In this document: one piece after another, positions 34,275 to 44,116 of the stretch
Numbering within the stretch: the stretch's first letter is position 1
Layout: the number at the start of each line of letters is the position of its first letter
From: Paenibacillus wulumuqiensis
GTDB lineage: Bacteria; Bacillota; Bacilli; Paenibacillales; Paenibacillaceae
DNA: 64,000 bases
Reading direction: 5' to 3'
Assembly (NCBI RefSeq): GCF_000971965.1
Contig: NZ_KQ040792.1
Coordinates: 434,001-498,000, forward strand
Made by a program: the position numbers and the translations under genes
Notes under the pieces: generated by a model
The model's database searches: none
Seen by the model: only the letters and a program-made list of their open reading frames with translations
What the model was told of the DNA's origin: nothing

Positions 34275-36812
34275 TTAATGAGAGGCCTTGTTGATCGCAT
34301 TATATGCCCAGTGCTTCGCGGGTACATCTTTCCAGGAAGCGGCTGTTGTGGCATTGTCTGTAGAGCTATCCTGCAGACGGTTCAGTACAGTAACGATCTC
34401 TGCGCGGGTGATTGGCTTGTCCGGGTAGAACTTGCCATCCGGGTAGCCCTGCATCCATCCGGCACTTACGACCTGCTGGATATAAGCGGCAGCCCATGTT
34501 CCATTCAGATCGGATGCCTGTACGGAGGAATTGCTATCCGCTGCTGTATCGAGTTCTTTCCAGCGGGCAATCAGAGACGCCAGCTCGGCACGGGTCATGG
34601 CTTTGCTTGGTTGGAAACTGCCGTCCGGGTAGCCTTTCATCCAGCCGTAGGACTGGATCAGCTGGATACCGCCGGAAGCCCAGTACGTGGCAGGAACATC
34701 CTTAAAGGAAGTGCTCGCTGCACTGACCGACTCGCTGCCGTTCAGCAGGCGCTCCAGCATGACAGACAGTTCAGCACGGGTAACCTGCTGATCCGGACGG
34801 AATGTGCCATCCTCGTACCCCTGGATATATCCGCTGGTTGTTACGGATTTTTTGGCGGTACTGCCGGACTTGCTGCGTTTGCTGTCTGCGGCAGGGGCTG
34901 CTGCCTCGGAAGATGCTTCTCCGGTTGGAACAATATCATCCAGACGGGAAGCGCCGCCTCCGCCTCCACCGCCGCCTGCAAATACAGGGGCAGGTGCACC
35001 CGGATCTACCGGAACCATAGGGATGATTGGGAACGTAATCGTAACCGGCGGCCCTGGTGCGATATAGGTGTCAGAAGTTGGTGTGGGTGCCGGTACAGCA
35101 GTGACCGGTGTGGAAGCTGCCGGTTCCGGTGCTGATGGCACAGGTGTGGATACAGCCGATTCCGAAGTTTCTGGCTGTGCAGGTACAGGTTCTGATTGTA
35201 CTGGCGTATCTGCAGCAGCATTTACCTTGATCGTATACGTTTTGAATTTGCCATTTGGTGCAGTCACCTGCAGGTCAAGGGCAGTCAGGCTGCTGCTCAG
35301 CGGCTCGGAATATTTCAGCTGCTGGGTGCCGTATACCTGCTCGGTCACAGTTACACCATTTACCGATAGGGTGGTATCCGGATCATATACGCTGGCAAAT
35401 ACGGTTATTTCCTCTGCTCCGGCGTTCATGTTGGCTTCATACGAAGTTACATCCCGTTGGAACATAGGAGTAAGCGAGCCATTGACCAATGACAGTGAAG
35501 TCAGCTCGGTCTTGCGGTCCGGTGCCTGGGCATGAATGGTAAATGCCTTCTCCAGCATGCCGCCTTTTGGTCCGGTAGCACGTACGCGGATCGAATAGCT
35601 GCTTACGCCAGGAGTCAGTGGTGCATCGATCTCCAGACGGTTGTTGCGAATAGCAAAGAACTTGTTGTCACGGTCATTCTCGCCGTTAACAAGAGTATAG
35701 ATGATCGGTGCATACGTATCCTCGGTCACCGCAGAGAATTGCCCAACGACCGTTCCCGGCTGTGCATCCCAGGTGAGTGTATCGTCGGAAAGTGTAACAT
35801 CGGCTGGCGCATCATTCAGAGCAGTGGTGTAATCCGCATGGATCGCAGCCAGTGCGCCGTTCATATCCGGGTCTACACTGCTGTAAAAGACCAGCTCTGT
35901 TGTCTCGCCCGGCTCCAGATTACCGGCGTCAAAGGCCAGTGTCAGCCAGTCATCCGAAGCTGCTGCAGCCACGTGGATGCCTCCGTCTGCACGAAATGCC
36001 GGTTCACTGTAAGGATTGCGGCTGAAACCGATGGAAGCCTGGGCGCGCGGGTCGCTGGCTACATACATAAATACATTATCGCTTTTGTTGCCGATTGCCG
36101 CAGCAATCGCATCGGGATCTTGTGGTGGATTGGAAGGTACCCAGTTGATGGTGCTGTTGTCGCCATTCAGATCAGCATCCATATCAGGGTCGAGGAAGCG
36201 CATATAATGAACATCGTAGACGGAGGCGGTTACGCTGGTGTTGGTGAGATGAATAGTTGTTTTATAAAAAGAGTCTCCTGGCTTGAATGAAATCGTCTGT
36301 TCGACTCCGAGTGCTTTGTCCAGCGTGGTGCCGGTTGTTTTGGCGGCGAGCTGTTCTTCGGTAGAAATATCTTCCGTAGTGCCGGGTACTTCGATACTGC
36401 CGTTTTGCTCTTCATTGGTAAAGCTCTGTGGACTGGCTTTTGGCGCGGAACGGTAGCCGACCGTAAATCCTTCGGATGGACTGCCCGGCAGCACATAGTC
36501 GCCGCTGGTCATTTCCTTGCCTGTATCATAACCGTCGCTATCGGTATTCAGTCCGATCGTTTTACGAAGCGGACCAGGGTGGAATCCGGCGGGGCTGTCA
36601 CTGGATGTGCCCAGTGTACCACTTTCGGAGATACCCAGCTCAATATACGAACCGCCCAGATAAGTGTCTCTGCCTACCTGCTCATGCCGTGCCAGTGCAT
36701 CGGCGTGAACATTTACAGGAAGAGAGGGCAGCAATAGCAAGACAGCCAGCCAGCCGCAAACGCGCGGTTTGAGAGATACGTGATGTTGCGAACGCAGCCT
36801 GCTCCTTCTCAT
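34275..36812 (-). CDS. Large S-layer-homology (SLH) surface protein
   Basis: 845 residues from ATG 36812, 10 bases after AAGGAGG; a TTG two codons earlier is too close to that site. Signal peptide to about residue 38. The N-terminal 320 residues form a beta-rich region of unknown type (DPDMDADLNGDNSTINWVPS). A cadherin-like unit (about 325-415) and a cadherin-like beta-sandwich repeat (LTSLSLVNGSLTPMFQRDV, about 420-515) follow. A Pro/Ser/Thr-rich and poly-Gly hinge leads to three C-terminal SLH motifs (GYIQGYEDGTFRPDQQVTRA, MKGYPDGSFQPSKAMTRAEL, MQGYPDGKFYPDKPITRAEI). SLH triplets bind pyruvylated wall polysaccharide, so the protein is held on the cell surface with its N-terminal part exposed. 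The role of that part is unknown. Confidence 0.9.
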   Translation of the reverse strand: MRRSRLRSQHHVSLKPRVCGWLAVLLLLPSLPVNVHADALARHEQVGRDTYLGGSYIELGISESGTLGTSSDSPAGFHPGPLRKTIGLNTDSDGYDTGKEMTSGDYVLPGSPSEGFTVGYRSAPKASPQSFTNEEQNGSIEVPGTTEDISTEEQLAAKTTGTTLDKALGVEQTISFKPGDSFYKTTIHLTNTSVTASVYDVHYMRFLDPDMDADLNGDNSTINWVPSNPPQDPDAIAAAIGNKSDNVFMYVASDPRAQASIGFSRNPYSEPAFRADGGIHVAAAASDDWLTLAFDAGNLEPGETTELVFYSSVDPDMNGALAAIHADYTTALNDAPADVTLSDDTLTWDAQPGTVVGQFSAVTEDTYAPIIYTLVNGENDRDNKFFAIRNNRLEIDAPLTPGVSSYSIRVRATGPKGGMLEKAFTIHAQAPDRKTELTSLSLVNGSLTPMFQRDVTSYEANMNAGAEEITVFASVYDPDTTLSVNGVTVTEQVYGTQQLKYSEPLSSSLTALDLQVTAPNGKFKTYTIKVNAAADTPVQSEPVPAQPETSESAVSTPVPSAPEPAASTPVTAVPAPTPTSDTYIAPGPPVTITFPIIPMVPVDPGAPAPVFAGGGGGGGGASRLDDIVPTGEASSEAAAPAADSKRSKSGSTAKKSVTTSGYIQGYEDGTFRPDQQVTRAELSVMLERLLNGSESVSAASTSFKDVPATYWASGGIQLIQSYGWMKGYPDGSFQPSKAMTRAELASLIARWKELDTAADSNSSVQASDLNGTWAAAYIQQVVSAGWMQGYPDGKFYPDKPITRAEIVTVLNRLQDSSTDNATTAASWKDVPAKHWAYNAINKASH

Positions 36813-37062
36813 ATTCAATTAACCTCCTTTATATCTTGAGAATTGCATAAATCTGCAAATACTCTATTACTATTTATCGTAAAATATTTGTTATTTTTAA
36901 CATTTATATGGCAAAAAAAATAGAAATGTCGAAATTAGCCGAATTTACCCCCAATATATGGTGATAATATTGTTCATTTACCAATATTTTGGTAACAAAC
37001 ATTCTTAATTTGTAAGAATAAGCTTAAAATGTGGTGAAGTAATGGTATGATATAACTAATGA

Positions 37063-37105
37063 TTGACAAGAATTTAATGAGAGTTATAAAATTAGGTAAC
37101 CTAAT
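37063..37105 (+). promoter_or_regulatory. marR-ABC operon promoter with overlapping operator
   Basis: TTGACA (37063-37068), a 16-base spacer, then TATAAA (37085-37090). Immediately downstream, at 37091-37105, is the inverted repeat ATTAGGT-A-ACCTAAT, covering the expected transcription start. That position suits repression by the MarR protein encoded next. The rest of 36813-37062 is AT-rich promoter DNA for the divergent SLH gene. Confidence 0.75.
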
Positions 37106-37146
37106 AAATAGTCTAACTAAATAATAGTATATAGATCTCGGGGTGA

Positions 37147-37659
37147 ATGACTGTGGATGAAGAACTGAAGTTTGAAGGAATATCACCAATGGGTGAGGAA
37201 TTGTTGCGTGCATTCCGCCTGTTCCGCAGAGCGGACTGGCGCCAAAAGCCGGTCGCCGGCTATAAGCCGAGTGAGATTATGGCACTGATCTGTATCGGCA
37301 ATCAGGAAGACTGCAAAAGCTGCGGGATTCAGGTATCCGAACTGAGCCGTATGCTTCGTGTCACTTCTCCGACGGTAACCCAGTTAATCAAGGGCATGGA
37401 AAATGATGGCCTGGTGGAGCGCAATATGGATCAGACTGACCGCCGCGCGGTTCGTGTAACCTTAACGGATAAAGGCGAGACCATTATGGATCAGTCCCTG
37501 GCTGTCTTCAAGACTTCTTTTGAAGGACTGGTAGATTATCTCGGCGAAGAGGACAGCCGCAAATTGTCCGAACTGCTGGGACGTGTATTTGAGTATTTCC
37601 AGGATCGGGTGTTTGAACCGGTAGAACCTGCCCATAAGGGAGATGGTCTGGGTGACTAG
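37147..37659 (+). CDS. MarR family transcriptional regulator
   Basis: 170 residues. The winged-helix core (about 55-125) contains CGIQVSELSRMLRVTSPTVT for the recognition helix and NMDQTDRRAVRVTLTDKGE for the wing. MarR proteins are dimeric repressors that leave DNA when bound by drugs or phenolics. A CGGGGTGA site lies so close to ATG 37147 that GTG 37153 may be the true start. Two ABC exporter genes follow with overlaps, a common arrangement for a drug-responsive exporter. Confidence 0.92.
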   Translation: MTVDEELKFEGISPMGEELLRAFRLFRRADWRQKPVAGYKPSEIMALICIGNQEDCKSCGIQVSELSRMLRVTSPTVTQLIKGMENDGLVERNMDQTDRRAVRVTLTDKGETIMDQSLAVFKTSFEGLVDYLGEEDSRKLSELLGRVFEYFQDRVFEPVEPAHKGDGLGD

Positions 37660-39388
37660 ACTGCTCCGCCAGCTGCGGCCTTATTATCCAATAATAGGGC
37701 TTATTCTGGTGCTTACTTTTTTGCAAACGATGTCGGAATTGTTCCTGCCGACGCTGATGGCGGATATTGTGGATACCGGGATTGCCGCCGGTAACACGCC
37801 GTATATCTGGCGTATCGGCTCCTATATGATTATTTTCGCCGCGGTTGGGATGTTATGTTCGATCACGGCCAGTTATTTTTCGGCCAAAGTCGCGATCGGG
37901 TTCGGGCGTGATCTGCGCAGCCGCGTATTTGCGCATGTGGAGAACTTCTCGCTGCAGGAATTTGACCGTATCGGTACGGCTTCATTGATTACACGTACGA
38001 CCAATGATATTACCCAGCTGCAGCAGGTGCTGACGATGATGCTGCGCATGATGCTGATGGCCCCGCTGATGATGCTGGGCGGTCTGATCATGGCGATCTC
38101 CAAGCAGGCTCAGCTGTCGCTGATCTTTGTCGTGGTCATTCCGGTACTCGGTCTGGCCATTTTCCTGATTGGCCGCAAAGGAATGCCGCTGTTCAAAGAA
38201 ATGCAGACCCGGCTGGACAAGCTCAACATGGTCATTCGCGAGAATCTGACCGGTATCCGGGTCATCCGTGCCTTTAACCGGGATCGTTATGAGAACAAAC
38301 GGTTCGACGGTGCCAGCCGCGGTCTGGCCGATACGGCGATCCGGGTCAACAAGCTGATGGCATTGATGATGCCGGTCATGATGATCGTGTTGAACTTTTC
38401 GATTATTGCGATTATCGGCTTTGGCAGTGTGGAGATCAGCTACGGACGGATGCAGGTCGGTGACCTGATGGCCTTTGTCCAGTATGCGACCCAGATTCTG
38501 TTCTCGTTCCTGATGCTATCGGTGATCTTTGTCATGGTACCGAGAGCTTCGGCTTCGGCGACACGGATCAATGAGGTGCTGGACATGCAGCCGGATATTG
38601 TGAATCCGACAGAACCGGTACAGCTGTCCAATGAACGTCAGCAGCCGGTGACGCTGAAGTTTGACGATGTGACGTTTCATTATCCGGGCGCCGAGCAGGC
38701 TGCGCTGGAGCATATTACCTTTGAAGCCAGACGAGGTGAAGTGACCGCGATTATCGGCGGTACCGGCTCAGGCAAGTCAACGCTGGTCAATCTGATTCCG
38801 CGCTTCTATGATGTGAGCAGCGGCCGGATCGAAGTGAACGGCACCGATGTACGTGAGCTGGAGCAGTCTGCCCTGCGGTCTCGGATCGGTTATGTTCCGC
38901 AAAAAGCGATGCTGTTCAGCGGCACGATTGCGGACAATATCCGCTATGGCCACGAGACGGCGACCGATGAAGAGATAATCCATGCTGCCCGTATCGCGCA
39001 GGCGGATGAATTTATCTCGGGTATGCCGGAAGGCTATCGGTCGGAGATCGCTCAGGGCGGTTCCAATGTGTCCGGCGGGCAAAAACAGCGTTTGTCGATT
39101 GCGCGGGCGCTGGTACGGCGGCCGGAGCTGTATATTTTCGATGACAGCTTCTCGGCACTGGACTTCAAGACCGATGCCCGGCTGCGCGCTGCCCTCCGCG
39201 AGGAGACGACCGAGGCGACTGTACTGATGGTCGCCCAGCGGGTGAGTACCGTGATGGATGCCGACCGGATTATCGTGCTCGATGAAGGCCGTATGGCCGG
39301 TATCGGCACACACCGTGAATTAATGGACACCTGTGAAGTATACCGTCAGATCGTATCTTCCCAGCTGTCCGAGGAGGAAATCGCATGA
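37652..39388 (+). CDS. Heterodimeric ABC exporter, subunit with degenerate ATP site
   Basis: About 578 residues from GTG 37652, ten bases after AAGGGAG; the ATG at 37643 is only one base from that site. Six membrane helices (1-310) precede a nucleotide-binding domain with Walker A GGTGSGKST and signature SNVSGGQKQR. Walker B reads LYIFDDSFSALD, with Asp where the catalytic Glu should be. That replacement marks the degenerate site of heterodimeric exporters such as BmrCD, LmrCD and TM287/288. The partner with the intact Glu is the next gene. Probably multidrug or lipid export, repressed by the MarR protein. Confidence 0.92.
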   Translation: MTRLLRQLRPYYPIIGLILVLTFLQTMSELFLPTLMADIVDTGIAAGNTPYIWRIGSYMIIFAAVGMLCSITASYFSAKVAIGFGRDLRSRVFAHVENFSLQEFDRIGTASLITRTTNDITQLQQVLTMMLRMMLMAPLMMLGGLIMAISKQAQLSLIFVVVIPVLGLAIFLIGRKGMPLFKEMQTRLDKLNMVIRENLTGIRVIRAFNRDRYENKRFDGASRGLADTAIRVNKLMALMMPVMMIVLNFSIIAIIGFGSVEISYGRMQVGDLMAFVQYATQILFSFLMLSVIFVMVPRASASATRINEVLDMQPDIVNPTEPVQLSNERQQPVTLKFDDVTFHYPGAEQAALEHITFEARRGEVTAIIGGTGSGKSTLVNLIPRFYDVSSGRIEVNGTDVRELEQSALRSRIGYVPQKAMLFSGTIADNIRYGHETATDEEIIHAARIAQADEFISGMPEGYRSEIAQGGSNVSGGQKQRLSIARALVRRPELYIFDDSFSALDFKTDARLRAALREETTEATVLMVAQRVSTVMDADRIIVLDEGRMAGIGTHRELMDTCEVYRQIVSSQLSEEEIA

Positions 39389-41340
39389 GTGAACCATCGA
39401 GAAACCGATCATCAGCGAAGCCTCAGGGAGGACCCATGGGTGGCCCGGGCGGCCCGCCCGGCATGTCGCTGCCGGGGGCCAAACCCAAAAATTTTAAAGG
39501 AACACTGCGTCGTCTAACCGCCTACCTCAAGCCCCACTGGGTGCCGCTGATTGGTGTACTGGCCGCGGCGATTCTCAGTACATTGTTCAGCATTGTCTCG
39601 CCGCGTATTCTTGGACTGGCGACGGATGAGCTGTTCACCAGTGTTACCGGCGGGCGCGAGATTAATTTTGATTACATTTTCCGGCTGCTGCTCATGCTGG
39701 GCGGGCTGTATCTGTTCAGCTCGCTGTTCGCTTATTTGCAGCAGTATTTTATATCAGGGGTTGCCCAGAATACCGTCTACGAGATGCGTCGCGAAGTCAA
39801 AGGCAAGCTGACCCGCCTGCCGCTGCGCTACTATGACCGGCATACGCACGGGGAAGTGCTGAGCCGTGTCACCAATGATATGGACAATATCAGTACGACC
39901 CTGCAGCAGAGTCTGACGCAGATGATTACGTCGATCGTTACGCTGATAGGTGTCATTATCATGATGCTGACGCTCAGCCCGATCCTGACGCTTATTACCG
40001 TGCTTACCATTCCGCTCAGCCTGATCGTGACCATTGTTGTCGCCAAGCGTTCGCAAAAGCATTTTGCCGGACAGCAGGCGGCCCTGGGACGATTGAACGG
40101 GCATGTGGAAGAGCTGTATACCGGTCACTCGATCGTCAAGGCATTCGGACAGGAGCGCAAGGCTGTAGAGGAATTTGATACGCTCAATAATGATCTGTAT
40201 GATTCCGGCTGGAAAGCACAGTTTATCTCCGGTACGATCATGCCCCTGATGAACTTTGTCAGCAATATCGGCTTTGTGCTGATCTGCGTGGTCGGCGGGA
40301 TCATGGTGACGCGCGGCAGCATCGGAATCGGCGGGATTCAGGCCTTTATCCAATATGCGCGCCAGTTCTCCCAGCCGATCACCCAGCTGGCCAATATCTC
40401 GAATATTATCCAATCGGCGATTGCGTCGGCAGAACGAGTATTTGAGGTGCTGGATGAAGAGGAAGAAGAAGATCATCTGCCGGGCACACTTGCTGCTCCG
40501 GCTGCAGCTGCCACTTCCGCAGCCAGCCATGCAGATGGGACAGCTGCTGGTTCAGTCGCAGCCGATCAGGCAACGCAGCCTGTGACAAGACCGGGATTCC
40601 AGGCCAATGTGGATTTTGAGCATGTACAGTTCGGCTACAAGCCGGATCAGCTGCTCATTCAGGATATGAACATTCATGTAAAAGCCGGCCAGACCGTCGC
40701 GATTGTCGGTCCAACCGGCGCCGGCAAGACGACGCTGATCAATCTGCTGATGCGGTTCTATGAACTGAATGGTGGACGCATCCTGATCGATGGTCAGGAT
40801 ATCCGGGAGATGTCACGCGGAGAGCTGCGCAGTCTGTTCGGTATGGTGCTGCAGGACACCTGGCTGTTCGGCGGTCCGATCCGCGATAATATCGCCTATG
40901 GACGCGAGCATGCGACCGAAGCGGAGATTATACAGGCAGCCGAAGCTGCACGGGCGGACCATTTTATCCGTACGCTGCCGGAAGGCTATGATACCGTGCT
41001 GAATGAGGAAGCGTCGAACATTTCCCAGGGGCAAAAGCAGCTGCTGACGATCGCCCGCGCCATTCTGGCGAATCCGTCGATCCTGATTCTGGATGAGGCG
41101 ACGAGCAGTGTCGATACCCGTACCGAAGTGCTGATCCAGCAGGCGATGAACGAGCTGATGCAGGGACGGACGAGCTTCGTCATAGCGCACCGGTTGTCCA
41201 CGATTCGCGGAGCGGATCTAATCCTGGTGATGAACCATGGTGAAGTGATCGAGCAGGGAACCCATGAGGAACTGCTGGAAAGCGGCGGATTCTACGCCGA
41301 CCTGTACAACAGCCAGTTCTCCGGACAGGAAGCCGGCTGA
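39385..41340 (+). CDS. Heterodimeric ABC exporter, catalytically complete subunit
   Basis: 651 residues, start overlapping the previous stop (ATGA). It has a Gly/Pro-rich N-terminal tail (GGPMGGPGGPPGMSLPG), six helices (about 45-340), an unusual Ala-rich insert before the ATPase domain (about 360-400) and Walker A GPTGAGKTT. Walker B ILILDEATSSVD has the catalytic Glu. The signature reads SNISQGQKQL, a substitution seen in the partner half of asymmetric exporters. Together with the preceding subunit it forms one consensus and one degenerate ATP site. Confidence 0.93.
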   Translation: MSEPSRNRSSAKPQGGPMGGPGGPPGMSLPGAKPKNFKGTLRRLTAYLKPHWVPLIGVLAAAILSTLFSIVSPRILGLATDELFTSVTGGREINFDYIFRLLLMLGGLYLFSSLFAYLQQYFISGVAQNTVYEMRREVKGKLTRLPLRYYDRHTHGEVLSRVTNDMDNISTTLQQSLTQMITSIVTLIGVIIMMLTLSPILTLITVLTIPLSLIVTIVVAKRSQKHFAGQQAALGRLNGHVEELYTGHSIVKAFGQERKAVEEFDTLNNDLYDSGWKAQFISGTIMPLMNFVSNIGFVLICVVGGIMVTRGSIGIGGIQAFIQYARQFSQPITQLANISNIIQSAIASAERVFEVLDEEEEEDHLPGTLAAPAAAATSAASHADGTAAGSVAADQATQPVTRPGFQANVDFEHVQFGYKPDQLLIQDMNIHVKAGQTVAIVGPTGAGKTTLINLLMRFYELNGGRILIDGQDIREMSRGELRSLFGMVLQDTWLFGGPIRDNIAYGREHATEAEIIQAAEAARADHFIRTLPEGYDTVLNEEASNISQGQKQLLTIARAILANPSILILDEATSSVDTRTEVLIQQAMNELMQGRTSFVIAHRLSTIRGADLILVMNHGEVIEQGTHEELLESGGFYADLYNSQFSGQEAG

Positions 41341-41396
41341 GATCGGTAACAGTGCTGCAGGGATGCAGCATATCAAGCGAGGTAATAGTGAAAAGA

Positions 41397-41447
41397 TGAA
41401 AAGGCCCGTTGATTGGATAGGATGCTATCCGGTTAACGGGCCTTTTA
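41397..41447. terminator. Bidirectional terminator
   Basis: AAAAGGCCCGTT with GGATA pairs with TATCC and AACGGGCCTTTT. It ends the ABC exporter operon and probably the convergent glycosylase gene. Confidence 0.85.
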
Positions 41448-41522
41448 TGTGCAGGTTGGAGAAAATCCGTATCTGTAGAAGATCCGTGTGCAAGCGTAGG
41501 GATATGTGGATCATTACAATTT

Positions 41523-42248
41523 TCAGCTATCGGCAGAAGTATCCCCGGATAAGCCGGCACTGTACTCGTCGAAGCTTTTCCCCGAATCCACCCAGCCGAT
41601 ATTGATCGCTTCCCACAGATAGAGGGAGGCAGCAGTCGGATAGGCGGCCCAGTTCAGCTCATGCTGCTGGGTATAGCCGGCATCGTCGCGTTCCTCCATA
41701 TTATGCAGCCAGCGGGCCGCGCGCTGCAGTCCGGCATCGCCATGAGAGAGGATACCGGTGCGCCCGAGGCTGAAGATCAGGAACATCTCGGCTGTCCAGC
41801 GCCCGATGCCTTTTACCGCGACGAGCGTCTTCATCACTTCTTCGTCAGGCAGCTCATCCAGCTGGTCCAGCGGCAGTTCCCCGCTCATGACCCTGTCGCA
41901 CAGATCGCGGATATAGCGGATTTTGAACATCGAGACCCCGACCGAACGCAGCTGCTCATCCGATAAGGCAGCCATCGTACACGCGCTCATCTCCGGCCCG
42001 CACAATTCGGTAACCCGCCCCCAGATCGTCGCCGCCGCCTTGACCGACAGCTGCTGGGAAATAATCGAGGAGACCAACGACACAAATGGATCAGCCCGCA
42101 GCGGAATCTCCAGCGGCCCAATCAACTCAATCAACCGCCCAAGCCTCGGATCAGCCTCCCTAAGCTCACGCATATTAGCCCCCTCCAACTGAAGCACCAT
42201 CCTAGCCACCCTGGCTCGATCCGATGACTGCCTATCAGAACTGCTCAT
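41523..42248 (-). CDS. DNA-3-methyladenine glycosylase II family (AlkA-like)
   Basis: 241 residues from ATG 42248 (GGGGAGGGG upstream). The helix-hairpin-helix motif VAVKGIGRWTAEMFLIFSLG is followed by the Gly/Pro-type loop and the catalytic Asp in ILSHGDAGLQRA. FVSLVSSIISQQLSVKAAATIW is the conserved N-terminal helix pair of this group. It should excise alkylated purines by base excision repair. It lacks the N-terminal TBP-like domain of E. coli AlkA, as is usual for the shorter AlkA/Mag1 forms. Single gene. Confidence 0.9.
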   Translation of the reverse strand: MSSSDRQSSDRARVARMVLQLEGANMRELREADPRLGRLIELIGPLEIPLRADPFVSLVSSIISQQLSVKAAATIWGRVTELCGPEMSACTMAALSDEQLRSVGVSMFKIRYIRDLCDRVMSGELPLDQLDELPDEEVMKTLVAVKGIGRWTAEMFLIFSLGRTGILSHGDAGLQRAARWLHNMEERDDAGYTQQHELNWAAYPTAASLYLWEAINIGWVDSGKSFDEYSAGLSGDTSADS

Positions 42249-42526
42249 AAATAACCCCTCCCCCAGCTGCCATGACAGCGATATAGATGTATTGTACCAG
42301 CTAACCACTAGAAGAGAACCCATCCTTCAAATCGCAAATGTATATCTTCGGAGAATGACATTTAAAAAATCCGATCCATCGACCAACCAAACTGCCTAGC
42401 AGAAACCAACCCAATTTACCCACTAACGACGAAGAAATACAGCTGCTCCACCAATACTGAGGTATTATGAAGCTAAAGCTAAACGCGAAGTAAATCAACA
42501 AGCAGCCAATGACATCATTCCACGTA

Positions 42527-42657
42527 ACGCAAGAAAGGAAATAAGAGCAAAGGACGACCTTTAAGCCTGGAGATCCCCATTTCCAATATCCAATTCAGGG
42601 ATCTCCAGGCTTAACCGGAGGACGTGCTCTTATTCCTTTCTGGAGTGAATGCTGCAA
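42527..42657 (+). repeat. Structured intergenic repeat, copy 3 (putative ncRNA)
   Basis: Very similar to copy 1. The outer stem pairs 42532-42548 (AGAAAGGAAATAAGAGC) with 42626-42641 (GCTCTTATTCCTTTCT), keeping the single bulged A. The inner stem is a perfect 17-bp pairing of 42561-42577 with 42598-42614. GGACGAC and ACCGGAGGAC are present in the internal loop. Relative to copy 1, AAGGG/CCCTT has become AAGAGC/GCTCTT, again changing both arms. The element lies between two minus-strand genes; no clear terminator follows it on the + strand. Nothing else is evident in the 42249-42731 interval. Confidence 0.8.
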
Positions 42658-42731
42658 TCCCCGCCACTGCACTAAACTTAAACGTTGAATAAATGCCGCA
42701 CACCCCCTTAGCACGCTACTCTGAAGTCCTC

Positions 42732-42769
42732 AAAAGAAAAAGCCACCATGATCACTCATCAGGTGGCTT
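42732..42769 (-). terminator. Terminator of the yitT-like gene
   Basis: Minus strand AAGCCACC pairs with GGTGGCTT (42740-42769), followed by TTTTCTTTTG. Confidence 0.8.
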
Positions 42770-42799
42770 CCTCCATCAAATAATATTCAAATCGCTGTC

Positions 42800-43666
42800 T
42801 TAGTGAATACTCTTCTTCTCAAAATTCCCGCCGATCACTTCACTCACATGCTCGACCGCGAGGAATGCGGTCTCATCAATATCATGCACAATATTGCGCA
42901 GCTTGGCGAGTTCCAGACGGCTGACCACGCAGTAGATTACCTGTGTGTCTTCCTTGGAATAACCGCCCTTGGCATACATGAAGGTTGTGTTGCGTCCAAG
43001 ACGGTCCATGATCGCCTGGGAGATTTCTTCGTATTCCTGGGAGATGATGGTGACGGATTTGGATTCTTCCAGACCCTCAACCACAATGTCCATTACCTTG
43101 GCGGCGATGTAATAGGTGAAAATGGAGAACATCGCGGAATCCCAGCCGAAGACGAATCCGGCAGCCGCAAAGATAAATACGTTGATAAGCATAACGATCT
43201 GTCCAACCGGCATATGGAATTTCTTGGACAACAGGATAGCGACGATCTCGGTTCCGTCGAGCGAGCCGCCGAACCGGATAACAAGCCCGATCCCGAAGCC
43301 GAGAATCACCCCGCCGAACATGCTGGCGAGCATCTTGTCATCGGTGAGTGCAGGCACATCGTGCAGGTAGACAGTCATTAATGACATGACGGCGATACCG
43401 TATAAGGTGGAAAAGGCAAACGTCTTACCGATCTGCTTATAGCCGATAATCAGAAACGGTACGTTAATGATAAAAATGAATATCCCGAGCTGAATCGAAG
43501 ACAGCTCTGATAAAATAATCGAAATACCGGTGATTCCGCCATCAATTACACTGTTCGGAATCAGGAAAATCTCCAGCGCGACCGCCATCATCACGGCACC
43601 TGTGGTGATAAAGATGAACTTGGCGAGCAATTGGGCAAAGGTAAGCTTACGGTGTCTTCTTGGCAT
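42800..43666 (-). CDS. YitT family membrane protein (DUF2179)
   Basis: 288 residues from ATG 43666 (GAGAGAGGATT upstream). Five or six helices in the first 200 residues with GGITGISIILSELSSIQLGI and RFGGSLDGTEIVAILLSKK, then the cytoplasmic DUF2179 domain (about 210-285, TVISQEYEEISQAIMDRLGR and YCVVSRLELAKLRNIV). Many Bacillales encode several such paralogs. Function is uncertain; a transport role is often proposed. Monocistronic. Confidence 0.92.
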   Translation of the reverse strand: MPRRHRKLTFAQLLAKFIFITTGAVMMAVALEIFLIPNSVIDGGITGISIILSELSSIQLGIFIFIINVPFLIIGYKQIGKTFAFSTLYGIAVMSLMTVYLHDVPALTDDKMLASMFGGVILGFGIGLVIRFGGSLDGTEIVAILLSKKFHMPVGQIVMLINVFIFAAAGFVFGWDSAMFSIFTYYIAAKVMDIVVEGLEESKSVTIISQEYEEISQAIMDRLGRNTTFMYAKGGYSKEDTQVIYCVVSRLELAKLRNIVHDIDETAFLAVEHVSEVIGGNFEKKSIH

Positions 43667-44116
43667 ACGCAATCCTCTCTCTCCAGTAATGTAGGCAGGA
43701 TTGTTGATTAATTCCATACGCGCTGCAATAGCATTCCTGTCGATCACCATCCGGATCGCAGACCGGATTATAGACAGTTATAAAGTAAATACAATTCAGG
43801 TGTTTGAAATCCCCTGTATTATACGTAAATATACTGTAACCGGATAGCGCCTGTATCGAACTATTCAACAATATTTACTTATCTCAAATTAAAAATGATA
43901 ATATACCTATATAAATTATATCATAAAAAAAGCTGCAAGCCCAATAAAAAGCAGAATTTAATCAATTAATTGCAAAAAGGGCAGATTTCACGACCAATTC
44001 CTATTATATCTCAACCAATCGATGAAAATATACCGGAATGTCCTGAAATCGCTTGCTTATGTTTGAAATATATTCCGTAGCAGCTGATTATTCCCTATTA
44101 TCGACAGGAGGAATTC
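43667..44116. other. Intergenic divergent AT-rich DNA
   Basis: 450 bases between the YitT-like and lipid-kinase genes. Strongly AT-rich, presumably holding both promoters. No ORF with a ribosome site and no hairpin of note. Confidence 0.6.

Noticed and set aside
731-42657. Interpretation of the three-copy repeat as CRISPR or insertion sequence
   Set aside because: Copies are tens of kilobases apart, have no spacers, no terminal repeats with target duplications and no transposase or cas gene nearby.
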